The translations under genes and the position numbers were made by a program. 64,000 bases of DNA from Testudinibacter aquarius (GTDB lineage: Bacteria; Pseudomonadota; Gammaproteobacteria; Enterobacterales; Pasteurellaceae), in the NCBI RefSeq assembly GCF_004342725.1, contig NZ_SMCP01000004.1:124001-188000 (forward strand). Direction: 5' to 3'. Below, piece by piece: positions 55,918 through 64,000 of the stretch (the first letter of the stretch is position 1; each line of letters opens with the position of its first letter). A model generated the notes under the pieces. The model was not told the DNA's origin. It did no database searches and was given only the letters and a program-made list of their open reading frames with translations.

Positions 55918-56571
55918 ATGTCTAGCGTTCAACAACTGATACAAAATGCCGAGCCGCACTGGCGGGCCTATATCGAACATGATTTTGTGCTGCGCCTTGC
56001 CGACGGCACGCTGGATAAACGCTGTTTTCAGCACTATTTGAAGCAGGACTATCGCTACTTGTTTCACTATAACCGTGCTTTGGCATTGGCGCTGTTCAAA
56101 GCCGAAAATTTTGCCCAAATGGAACAGGCACACCATGCCATTCAAACCATTTTGCAAGAGAGCAAACTGCACGTTACGTTCTGCCAACGCTGGGGAATAG
56201 CCGAAACAGAACTGCTGCAAACACCCGAATCTGCCGCCTGCGTCGCCTACACCCGTTATGTGTTAGACTGCGGCATCAACGGCAGTCTGGTGGATCTCTA
56301 CGCTGCGATTGCGCCTTGCGCCCTCGGTTATGCCGAGATCGCCCGCCATATTGTCGAGCGCCAGCTCAGCCCACCCGGCAATCCGTATCAAGATTGGATC
56401 GACACCTACGCCAGTGACGATTTTCAACTTGCCACTGCCGAACTGACCGATTTTTTAGATCAACTTTGCCAGGAACTGACAGCGAAACAACGGACGAAAG
56501 TGCAGACCATCTTCAACACTGCCACCCGTATGGAAGTTGCCTTTTGGCAAATGGGATTGGATTTAAGCTAA
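55918..56571 (+). CDS. tenA: Aminopyrimidine aminohydrolase (thiaminase II)
   Basis: 217 residues, all-helical. The catalytic set is visible: Asp44 in 'KQDYRYL', Cys134 in 'AIAPCALGYAE' and Glu206 in 'TRMEVAFW'. It converts aminomethylpyrimidine, a breakdown product of thiamine, into hydroxymethylpyrimidine. Between the ThiXYZ importer genes, it turns the imported base into the form used by ThiD. Confidence 0.93.
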   Translation: MSSVQQLIQNAEPHWRAYIEHDFVLRLADGTLDKRCFQHYLKQDYRYLFHYNRALALALFKAENFAQMEQAHHAIQTILQESKLHVTFCQRWGIAETELLQTPESAACVAYTRYVLDCGINGSLVDLYAAIAPCALGYAEIARHIVERQLSPPGNPYQDWIDTYASDDFQLATAELTDFLDQLCQELTAKQRTKVQTIFNTATRMEVAFWQMGLDLS

Positions 56572-56590
56572 TCATTTACAGGAGATAAAT

Positions 56591-57538
56591 ATGAAGAATA
56601 CGAAACTATTCGCCCTCTTGACCGCACTTTTGCTGATCAATCTGCCGTTACAAGCCAAACAAAAAGTAACACTGCTGCTAGACTGGTTTGTCAATCCGGA
56701 TCACGCCGCCTTGATCGTGGCACAACAAAAAGGCTTTTTCGCCGCCCACGATTTAGCGGTGGAGATCGTTGAACCGGCAGATCCGTCAATGCCGCCCAAA
56801 TTGGTTGCCGCGGGCAAAGCCGATATTGCAGTGGATTACCAACCTCAGTTGCAAATGCAGGTTGCCGAGGGGCTGCCGTTGGTGCGCATCGGCACGCTGG
56901 TGTCCACCCCGTTAAACAGCGTGGTGGTGCTGCAAAACAGCGGTATTGAAAGTCTGGCGGATCTGAAAGGCAAAAAAATCGGCTATTCGGTCAGTGGGTT
57001 TGAAACCAGCCTACTGCAAGCGATGTTGGCAAAACATGGCTTGAGCGAAAAAGACGTGGAAATGGTGAACGTCAACTGGTCACTGTCACCGTCATTAATC
57101 AGCGGACAAGTGGACGCCGTGATCGGCGCTTTCCGTAATTTTGAATTGAATCAAATGGCACTTGAACAGCAGCCGGGACGTGCATTTTACCCGGAAGAAC
57201 ACGGCGTACCGGCTTATGACGAACTGATTTTAGTCGCCAATAAAAACAACCTGACCGACAAAAAATTGCACGCCTTTCTAACCGCACTTGAACAAGCGAC
57301 GATCTATTTGATCAACCACCCCGATCAAGCCTGGCAGGATTTCGTCAGTTATAAACCGAATGAGCTAGACAACGAACTGAACCGCCTTGCCTGGCGAGAC
57401 ACTCTACCACGTTTAACCTTGCGCCCACGCGCTCTTGACGAAAACCGCTATCAACACATGGCGGAATTTATGCAGCAACAGGGCTTGATCAAAACCGTGC
57501 CGCCACTCACCGATTACACCATACAACTGAAGGATTGA
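56591..57538 (+). CDS. thiY: Pyrimidine-precursor substrate-binding protein (ThiY-like)
   Basis: 315 residues. A signal peptide ends 'LLINLPLQA'. The mature start '[26 protein letters not shown]' is the NMT1/THI5-like signature of ThiY, followed by '[26 protein letters not shown]' and '[13 protein letters not shown]'. It binds a formylamino-pyrimidine in the periplasm. AGGAGA precedes the ATG. Its stop lies beside the thiM start. Confidence 0.9.
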   Translation: MKNTKLFALLTALLLINLPLQAKQKVTLLLDWFVNPDHAALIVAQQKGFFAAHDLAVEIVEPADPSMPPKLVAAGKADIAVDYQPQLQMQVAEGLPLVRIGTLVSTPLNSVVVLQNSGIESLADLKGKKIGYSVSGFETSLLQAMLAKHGLSEKDVEMVNVNWSLSPSLISGQVDAVIGAFRNFELNQMALEQQPGRAFYPEEHGVPAYDELILVANKNNLTDKKLHAFLTALEQATIYLINHPDQAWQDFVSYKPNELDNELNRLAWRDTLPRLTLRPRALDENRYQHMAEFMQQQGLIKTVPPLTDYTIQLKD

Positions 57539-57540
57539 TT

Positions 57541-58341
57541 ATGTTAAAAACCGATTATCTCAGCCAACTGCGCCAACGTAACCCGCTGATCCACAATATC
57601 ACCAACATCGTGGTCGCCAATTATGTCGCCAACGGTTTGCTGGCGCTCGGCGCCTCACCGATTATGTCAAGTGCGGTCGAGGAGATGGACGAACTGCCGG
57701 CGATTTGCCAGGCATTGGTGATAAATATCGGCACGCTGACCGCCGAACAAGTGAAAGCCATGTTGATTGCCGGCAAAGCGGCGAACCGTCATGGCATTCC
57801 GGTGGTGCTGGATCCGGTCGGCGTCGGCGCAACCTGTTTCCGCCAACAAACGGTGGCACAACTGCTGCAAGAAATCCAATTCAGTGCGATTCGCGGCAAT
57901 GCCGGCGAAATGGCGTACCTTGCCAACGTCAATTGGCAAACCAAAGGCGTCGATGTCGGACAAGGGGATGCTGATTTAGACCATGTCGCTAAAAAAATTG
58001 CACAGCAATATCGCTGCACCGCCGTGATCAGCGGTGCGATTGACGTGATTAGTGATGGCAAACAACTGGCGCATATTCAAAATGGTACGCCGCTATTCCC
58101 GCACATTACCGGCTCAGGCTGTCTATTAAGTGCGGTTTGCGGTGCATTTTTAGCGGTGGCGCAACAGCATGATTTTCCGGCATTGGTTGAAGCGGCAACG
58201 GCGTATGCTATTGCCGGCGAACTGGCGGCAAAAAATCTGCAACCGCAGCAAGTCGGACAATTTTATACCGCACTTTTGGATAAATTAGCAACATTGGATA
58301 GCACGCAAGTGCAACAACTGGCGAGGATTGATGATGACTAA
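57541..58341 (+). CDS. thiM: Hydroxyethylthiazole kinase
   Basis: 266 residues from the ATG at 57541. '[30 protein letters not shown]', 'LDPVGVGAT', 'IRGNAGEM' and the catalytic '[15 protein letters not shown]' are standard. It phosphorylates the thiazole half of thiamine. The gene overlaps thiD by a few bases, and both feed ThiE. Confidence 0.95.
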   Translation: MLKTDYLSQLRQRNPLIHNITNIVVANYVANGLLALGASPIMSSAVEEMDELPAICQALVINIGTLTAEQVKAMLIAGKAANRHGIPVVLDPVGVGATCFRQQTVAQLLQEIQFSAIRGNAGEMAYLANVNWQTKGVDVGQGDADLDHVAKKIAQQYRCTAVISGAIDVISDGKQLAHIQNGTPLFPHITGSGCLLSAVCGAFLAVAQQHDFPALVEAATAYAIAGELAAKNLQPQQVGQFYTALLDKLATLDSTQVQQLARIDDD

Positions 58342-59158
58342 AATTGCACAAGCCTTAACCATTGCCGGATCAGACAGCGGCGGTGGCGCAGGCATTCAGG
58401 CAGATCTAAAAACCTTTCAGATGCGTGGCGTATTCGGCACCAGTGCCATCACGGCGGTCACCGCGCAAAATACCCTCGGCGTCTTCGACATTCACCCGAT
58501 TCCGCCGGCCACTATCCAGGCGCAACTGAAAGCAGTCGCCGAAGATTTTGATATCCGCGCTTTTAAATTGGGCATGTTAGGCTCGGAAGAAATCATTGAG
58601 TGTGTTGCCGCTGCCTTGCAACGTTACAAATTCGGACAAATGGTGCTGGATCCGGTGATGGTCGCCAAAGGTGGCGCACCGCTGCTGCAACAAAGTGCGG
58701 TCGCTGCCCTGAAACAACATTTGCTGCCGCTTGCCGACATTATCACGCCCAATTTGCCGGAAGCCGAAGCTTTGACCAGTATTAAGATTATCGATGGCCG
58801 CAGTGCCGAGCAAGCCGCCCGCACGTTGCAACAACTTGGTGCTAAAACAGTGGTGATCAAAGGCGGACACAGCAACAACTCGCAAAGTGCGGTTTGCCAA
58901 GACTGGGTGTTCACGCCGGAGCAGCATTTCACGCTGGTCAGCCCGCGCTATCCGACCAAACACACCCACGGCACCGGCTGCACCTTTTCCGCCTGCATCA
59001 CCGCCGAGCTTGCCAAAGGGCAAAATACGGTGATTGCGATTCGTTTGGCAAAACAGTTTATCACCGCCGCCATCAGCCAACCGTTAAATATCGGCCATGG
59101 ACATGGTCCCACCAACCACTGGGCATTTTCCTCTCTGCCCCGCACCGGAGTTTATTAA
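58334..59158 (+). CDS. thiD: Hydroxymethylpyrimidine/phosphomethylpyrimidine kinase
   Basis: 274-275 residues; ATG at 58331 or 58334, with GAGG just upstream. '[22 protein letters not shown]', '[14 protein letters not shown]', '[11 protein letters not shown]', 'VVIKGGH' and '[12 protein letters not shown]' are the ribokinase-like family blocks. It phosphorylates hydroxymethylpyrimidine twice. Its stop codon touches the thiE start. Confidence 0.96.
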   Translation: MTKIAQALTIAGSDSGGGAGIQADLKTFQMRGVFGTSAITAVTAQNTLGVFDIHPIPPATIQAQLKAVAEDFDIRAFKLGMLGSEEIIECVAAALQRYKFGQMVLDPVMVAKGGAPLLQQSAVAALKQHLLPLADIITPNLPEAEALTSIKIIDGRSAEQAARTLQQLGAKTVVIKGGHSNNSQSAVCQDWVFTPEQHFTLVSPRYPTKHTHGTGCTFSACITAELAKGQNTVIAIRLAKQFITAAISQPLNIGHGHGPTNHWAFSSLPRTGVY

Positions 59159-59818
59159 ATGCAGGATATTAGAAAAATGCTCACGGTTTATTTTATTGCC
59201 GGCACCCAAGATTGCCAACATCTCGGGCTGCTGCCTGAACCAGCGTTATTGTCGGTATTGGAAACAGCCTTAAAGTGCGGTATCAGCTGTTTTCAATTTC
59301 GCGAAAAGGGCAAAAATGCCTTACAAGATCCACAAAAAATTGTTCAATTAGCGCAAAAATGCCGCGAGCTTTGCCGCCAGTATCATGTGCCGTTTTTTAT
59401 CAACGATGATGTGGATCTCGCTTTAGCCGTGCAAGCGGACGGTGTGCACGTCGGGCAGGATGATCGTCCGATTGCACAGGTGATCGAACAATGCCAAGGC
59501 AAATTATTACTGGGTTTATCAGTGAATACCCTGCCGCAAGCGATAGCAAATGCCGCATTGCAGGCAGTGGATTATTTCGGTGTCGGACCTGTTTTCCCGA
59601 CCCAATCGAAAGCCGATGCCAAAGCAGCCGTCGGGTTGAAATTATTACAACAGATTCGCCAACAAGGTATTGAAAAACCGCTGGTCGCCATTGGCGGTAT
59701 CACCCCCGCAACCGCAATTTCCATCCGTCAAGCCGGGGCGGACGGCGTGGCGGTAATTTCAGCCATCAGCCGAAGCACAAATATCACCAACAGCATACAA
59801 CAATTAAAAGGACAATAA
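59159..59818 (+). CDS. thiE: Thiamine phosphate synthase
   Basis: 219 residues. 'CFQFREKGKNAL', 'PFFINDDVDLALAVQADGVHVGQDD', 'LLGLSVNT', 'VDYFGVGPVFPTQSKADA' and 'VAIGGITPATA' are the TIM-barrel phosphate- and substrate-binding blocks. It joins the pyrimidine and thiazole phosphates to thiamine phosphate. The ATG directly follows the thiD TAA. Confidence 0.96.
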   Translation: MQDIRKMLTVYFIAGTQDCQHLGLLPEPALLSVLETALKCGISCFQFREKGKNALQDPQKIVQLAQKCRELCRQYHVPFFINDDVDLALAVQADGVHVGQDDRPIAQVIEQCQGKLLLGLSVNTLPQAIANAALQAVDYFGVGPVFPTQSKADAKAAVGLKLLQQIRQQGIEKPLVAIGGITPATAISIRQAGADGVAVISAISRSTNITNSIQQLKGQ

Positions 59819-59820
59819 CC

Positions 59821-61062
59821 ATGGCATCATTCAGCAAACAATTCGGACCAGGGATTATTATGGCCTCGTCCTGCGTCGGCGGCTCGCACATCATCGCCTC
59901 AACGCAGGCAGGCGCTTATTACGGCTATCAATTGGCACTGTTGATCGTCGCCGTCAATCTGCTGAAATACCCTTTTTTCCGTTTTGCATTTGATTACAGT
60001 GCGCTGAACAATAAAAGCGTATTGCAGGGTTACGCCGACAAAGGCAACGGCTATCTCTGGCTTTTCCTGTTGTTCAACCTGTTCGCCACTATGGTCAATG
60101 TGGCGGGCGGCACATTGTTGTCAGCCGTGTTGCTGAATATGTTGATTCCGATTGAAATTTCACTTAATTGGTTGAATATTATTGTGCTATTCAGCTTTCT
60201 CGCTATTTTGTTTTCACGCCAATATCCGCGCTTAGACAGTGTATCGAAAAGCATCATGTTTCTGCTGTCGCTGATCACCTTGATTGCGCTATTGATCGCT
60301 TTCACTCGCAGCAGTGGCAACAGCATCCCCGCTGATTTCATCGCACCTTCTGCTTGGCAACTGAGTGCGATTCCGTTTTTAATCGCCCTCATGGGCTGGA
60401 TGCCCGCCCCGATGGAACTCAGTGTCGCCGGTTCGCTCTGGGTGGTGGAAAAAAACCGTCTTGACCCAAACTATCGCCAAAAACGCCTGCTAGATTTCAA
60501 CAGTGGCTACCTCGTCACGATGATATTAGCTTTGATGTTCATGACGCTCGGCGCCTTGGTGCAATACGGCAAGCCGATTCCCACCCTCGCCGGCGGACAA
60601 TTTATCCGACAATTCGTAGAGATGTACGCCCTCAGCATCGGTGAATGGACCCGCTGGTTTATGGCACTGGTGGCATTTATCTGCATCTACGGCACCACCA
60701 TCGTCGCCGTCGACGGCTATTCCCGCTGCAACCAACAAACTGTTATTTTACTCCGACAATCGATAAAATCCGCAAAGGAAAACCGCACTTTTAACCCGAC
60801 TTACCACGACAAAACCTTGCGTTACTCGATGTTTTTCACCACCTTATCCGCCTTTATCGTGATCCAGTTCTTCAGCAGCGCCATCGGCAAAATGATCCCC
60901 TTCGCCATGACCGCCTCCTTCGTCTCCGCCCCGGTGTTTGCCTGGCTCAACTTCAGCCTCGCACGCCAAGATAAACAGCAAAAAGACTGGCTGACTTATC
61001 TGGCTTGGACCGGAATAGTTTATTTAGTAGCGATGGTTGGGGTTTATTTTGTTTATAAGTAA
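59821..61062 (+). CDS. Nramp-superfamily transporter with non-canonical TM1 and TM6 motifs, in the thi operon
   Basis: 413 residues, about 11 membrane helices. The start 'FGPGIIMASSCVGGSHIIAS' aligns with Nramp helix 1 'GPGxxxAxxxxDPGN', but DPGN is replaced by GGSH (residues 20-23). Helix 6 has 'GWMPAPME' where metal transporters have MPHN. The fold is therefore LeuT/Nramp-like, but the classical manganese/iron site is altered. It begins 2 bp after thiE in a TPP-riboswitch operon, so a thiamine precursor or a cofactor metal are both possible substrates. I do not recognise a named thi transporter. The stop codon is followed at once by a decayed CRISPR repeat. Confidence 0.75.
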   Translation: MASFSKQFGPGIIMASSCVGGSHIIASTQAGAYYGYQLALLIVAVNLLKYPFFRFAFDYSALNNKSVLQGYADKGNGYLWLFLLFNLFATMVNVAGGTLLSAVLLNMLIPIEISLNWLNIIVLFSFLAILFSRQYPRLDSVSKSIMFLLSLITLIALLIAFTRSSGNSIPADFIAPSAWQLSAIPFLIALMGWMPAPMELSVAGSLWVVEKNRLDPNYRQKRLLDFNSGYLVTMILALMFMTLGALVQYGKPIPTLAGGQFIRQFVEMYALSIGEWTRWFMALVAFICIYGTTIVAVDGYSRCNQQTVILLRQSIKSAKENRTFNPTYHDKTLRYSMFFTTLSAFIVIQFFSSAIGKMIPFAMTASFVSAPVFAWLNFSLARQDKQQKDWLTYLAWTGIVYLVAMVGVYFVYK

Positions 61063-61073
61063 TGATAGACAAC
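61046..61073 (-). repeat. Vestigial CRISPR repeat overlapping the transporter 3' end
   Basis: TGATAGACAAC (61063-61073) matches the last 11 bases of the plus-strand repeat form at 10 positions, and it ends exactly 32 bp before the first degenerate repeat at 61106. The other 17 positions are no longer repeat-like and overlap the last codons of the transporter gene. Confidence 0.6.
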
Positions 61074-61105
61074 CTAGTATGTTGCAAAAAGTAGATATTG
61101 ATTAA

Positions 61106-64000
61106 TATTTAAACCATCTATGTGATAGATAACACTAGGAAAATTCGGAGATTTACATTCTGCGCTTTAAACTATCTGTGTGATAGGCAACAACGAAAAG
61201 AAAGCCGATTTAGCCACTCGGCATTTCTAAACCATCTGTGTGATAGGCAACAGCCAGTGATGAAAACAAGATAATGTTAAAAAATTTCTAAACCATCTGT
61301 GTGATAGGCAACTTCTATTCCCTCTCAATATCGTGCATCAATCTTTTCTAAACCATCTGTGTGATAGGCAACACTTGGAAATCGATGAAAATGGCAATGA
61401 GGTATTTCTAAACCATCTGTGTGATAGGCAACAAGGTATGGAGTGATTTGTTAGAAAATAGAAATTTCTAAACCATCTGTGTGATAGGCAACGTTTTCCT
61501 TGCGGCAATGGCATTTGTTGCAATTTTCTAAACCATCTGTGTGATAGGCAACCCGACGGTCTGTTTAATCGAATAAATTTGCAATTTCTAAACCATCTGT
61601 GTGATAGGCAACCAAAAGCGCAATTTTTTAAAGCACCTTAAGTCTTTCTAAACCATCTGTGTGATAGGCAACATTAATCCGATTTGATATAACTGATATA
61701 GCGCTTTCTAAACCATCTGTGTGATAGGCAACTCGGCGGGGTTGAGCGGTATGGACGGCTTAGATTTCTAAACCATCTGTGTGATAGGCAACTAACCCTT
61801 TTTCGGCGAATTCTTTAAAAGTGCTTTCTAAACCATCTGTGTGATAGGCAACAAAGTGCGATATCAAAAGTTATTTATTGATATTTTCTAAACCATCTGT
61901 GTGATAGGCAACTCAACAACTCTTTTTTTATCGGTAACTTTAAATTTCTAAACCATCTGTGTGATAGGCAACGGCGGCGGATAACCATTTCAGCGATATT
62001 GTTATTTCTAAACCATCTGTGTGATAGGCAACAGTAAAGGCGGTTCGTCACAAGTGTTTGATGATTTCTAAACCATCTGTGTGATAGGCAACTCGACAAA
62101 TGCAGATTCAGTCTAATCTTGACTTTTCTAAACCATCTGTGTGATAGGCAACTGCGCAATCAGCATTTTCACAAACTTGGTCGTTTTCTAAACCATCTGT
62201 GTGATAGGCAACTTTTACTATCCCAGATGTGACAATCGCAGTCTTTTCTAAACCATCTGTGTGATAGGCAACAATGTTAATTCGCTTTCTGAAACGCCTA
62301 GTGCTTTCTAAACCATCTGTGTGATAGGCAACTAACAATACCAACCCCTTTACCGCTTCTAGTTTTTCTAAACCATCTGTGTGATAGGCAACGAAAACCT
62401 CTCTTTTCTTTTTATTTTGATATGTTTCTAAACCATCTGTGTGATAGGCAACGCTGTGTAAAATACCGCTGTGTTGCGCATTCTTTTCTAAACCATCTGT
62501 GTGATAGGCAACACCTCCGTTTTGATACTCCTGCGGCAACTGCCTTTCTAAACCATCTGTGTGATAGGCAACCAAAAAGACCACTGTCGGGGCGCATATC
62601 TGATTTTCTAAACCATCTGTGTGATAGGCAACCGATCACCATCGCCGACGGCACGTTTGCCAAATTTCTAAACCATCTGTGTGATAGGCAACCATCTGGG
62701 AAATGGTGCGCCAATACCGCACTTTTTCTAAACCATCTGTGTGATAGGCAACTTATGGGGCATTCGCGCCCGTTCCGGCGCAGGTTTCTAAACCATCTGT
62801 GTGATAGGCAACTGAGTAGCTTGCAAACCTTAACTGCGCTTGGCTTTCTAAACCATCTGTGTGATAGGCAACGCTGGACGGTTGTTGATGCGTTTGGCGG
62901 CTCCGTTTCTAAACCATCTGTGTGATAGGCAACTCCGCCAACTTGATAAAAAAGGTCTTGTTCAATTTCTAAACCATCTGTGTGATAGGCAACAAACCAT
63001 ACTATCACAATATAGTGGTTCCGGTGTTTCTAAACCATCTGTGTGATAGGCAACTCACTGCCGGCACCTTCACAGTCATTCATTTTTTTCTAAACCATCT
63101 GTGTGATAGGCAACAGTTACCCAGAATCCTGTATTTGGACTTTGAGTTTTCTAAACCATCTGTGTGATAGGCAACGTGTGATAGCGGTGATTTTACTTAT
63201 GTTCAGTTTTCTAAACCATCTGTGTGATAGGCAACTCAGGAGGGTGGTAAGCCCCTTTTCTGATTTTTTTCTAAACCATCTGTGTGATAGGCAACTTATT
63301 AAAGTTACCAATCACCTGTCCAGCTTTTTTCTAAACCATCTGTGTGATAGGCAACAGGCTGTTGATGTGATTAATCAGCGAGATATATTTCTAAACCATC
63401 TGTGTGATAGGCAACTAATGCAGCTAATGCAGCAAGTGCAGCAGCTATTTCTAAACCATCTGTGTGATAGGCAACTTGCACGATGATGTCGCCGTCTTCA
63501 AAATCGTTTTCTAAACCATCTGTGTGATAGGCAACAGTATTTCCGCTATAGTGAGCGGCATATTCGGTTTCTAAACCATCTGTGTGATAGGCAACAATGC
63601 AATTCAGCGCCGTTGCTCAATACGATCTTTCTAAACCATCTGTGTGATAGGCAACCCCGGTAATTGCCGCAATCGTAAGTCCAATCTTTTCTAAACCATC
63701 TGTGTGATAGGCAACTGACCGCACTTTGAATCCCATTAATTGCTGTTTTTCTAAACCATCTGTGTGATAGGCAACTCAAGTGCGGTCTGCTCCAGTGTTG
63801 CACGTCGTTTCTAAACCATCTGTGTGATAGGCAACAGCAACGCCACATTTATCAGCTAAATCAGCCTTTTCTAAACCATCTGTGTGATAGGCAACGTACA
63901 GACAGCACGGAAACCCTGCGGCAAGTGTTTCTAAACCATCTGTGTGATAGGCAACTTAGCAATGTGCGCTGATAATCCAGATATGCATTTCTAAACCATC
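61106..64000 (-). CRISPR. CRISPR array, type I-F-like repeats (48 complete plus 1 truncated)
   Basis: Repeats of 28 bp recur every 60 bp. On the minus strand the repeat begins GTTGCCTATC and ends GATGGTTTAGAAA. CTATC and GATGG pair as a 5-bp stem with one G-U pair around loop ACACA, leaving an 8-nt handle TTTAGAAA, the layout of type I-F repeats. Starts: 61106, 61164, 61224, 61285, then every 60 bp from 61345 to 62845, then 62906, 62966, 63027, 63087, 63148, and every 60 bp from 63208 to 63988 (last cut by the window edge). Spacers are 32 bp except one of 30 (61134-61163) and four of 33. The first two repeats are degenerate, so the left end is the old, leader-distal end. Leader and cas genes are not in this window. 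Confidence 0.97.

Noticed and set aside
61338-63848. Long open frames across the array encoding repeated 'CLSHRWFR', 'YHTDGLE' or 'FLNHLCDRQ' units
   Set aside because: The repeat-spacer period of 60 bp is a multiple of three and the repeat lacks stops in several frames, so the frames are by-products of the CRISPR array.
61106-64000. Assigning the array to type I-C, I-E or II
   Set aside because: Repeat length 28, 32-bp spacers, 5-bp stem with 5-nt loop and an 8-nt handle ending AGAAA fit I-F; the other types have different repeat lengths, ends or spacer sizes.

Overview
The window looks like chromosomal DNA of a member of the Pasteurellaceae. The 9-mer AAGTGCGGT (Haemophilus/Pasteurella-type DNA uptake signal) and its complement occur dozens of times, often as inverted pairs that act as terminators. 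Gene content (gmhB next to metNIQ, thiBPQ under a TPP riboswitch, HutX/HutZ, dnaKJ, trimeric autotransporters) also fits that family. I cannot name the species. I see no rRNA, tRNA, insertion sequence or prophage.

Layout, left to right. 1-4.7 kb: heme acquisition, with the 3' end of a TonB-dependent receptor, a hemophilin-like Slam substrate, a Slam outer-membrane protein, then hutX and hutZ for cytosolic heme handling. 4.8-8.3 kb: dnaK-dnaJ on the minus strand under a recognisable sigma-32 promoter. 8.4-15.9 kb: a YdgA-family protein, an NsrR-like Rrf2 regulator, PPK2, TPP riboswitch 1 with thiBPQ (thiamine import), and bioB. 15.9-20 kb, minus strand: DUF1523 membrane protein, TatD DNase, holB, tmk, mltG. 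20.3-21.5 kb: an AT-rich family 2 glycosyltransferase.

21.6-41.4 kb is the most striking part. Two tandem modules each hold a giant trimeric autotransporter adhesin (3320 and 2548 residues) followed by a TpgA-like lipoprotein with a BamE-like and an OmpA-like domain, expected to anchor the adhesin to peptidoglycan. The two TpgA copies are almost identical after the signal peptide. The second adhesin carries 69 uninterrupted collagen-type Gly-X-Y triplets, nearly all Gly-Ala-Thr or Gly-Asp-Thr, in its stalk.

42-54 kb: carboxynorspermidine dehydrogenase and decarboxylase (alternative spermidine route), metNIQ with a MetJ-like operator, gmhB, and a glyQ/glyS pair split by a small glutaredoxin-like gene and two tandem YhcG/DUF1016 PD-(D/E)XK nuclease paralogues. 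Then a YbhB-type protein. 54.2-61 kb: TPP riboswitch 2 and a long salvage operon (thiZ, thiX, tenA, thiY, thiM, thiD, thiE and an Nramp-fold transporter with altered metal-site motifs). There is no de novo pyrimidine or thiazole synthesis gene here, so the two thi operons together point to thiamine salvage.

61.1-64 kb: a CRISPR array running off the right edge: 48 complete 28-bp repeats plus one cut repeat, spacers of mostly 32 bp. Length, stem-loop position and 3' handle match type I-F repeats. It is read on the minus strand, so leader and probably cas genes lie beyond the window. At least three spacers contain an intact uptake signal, suggesting that they derive from Pasteurellaceae DNA.
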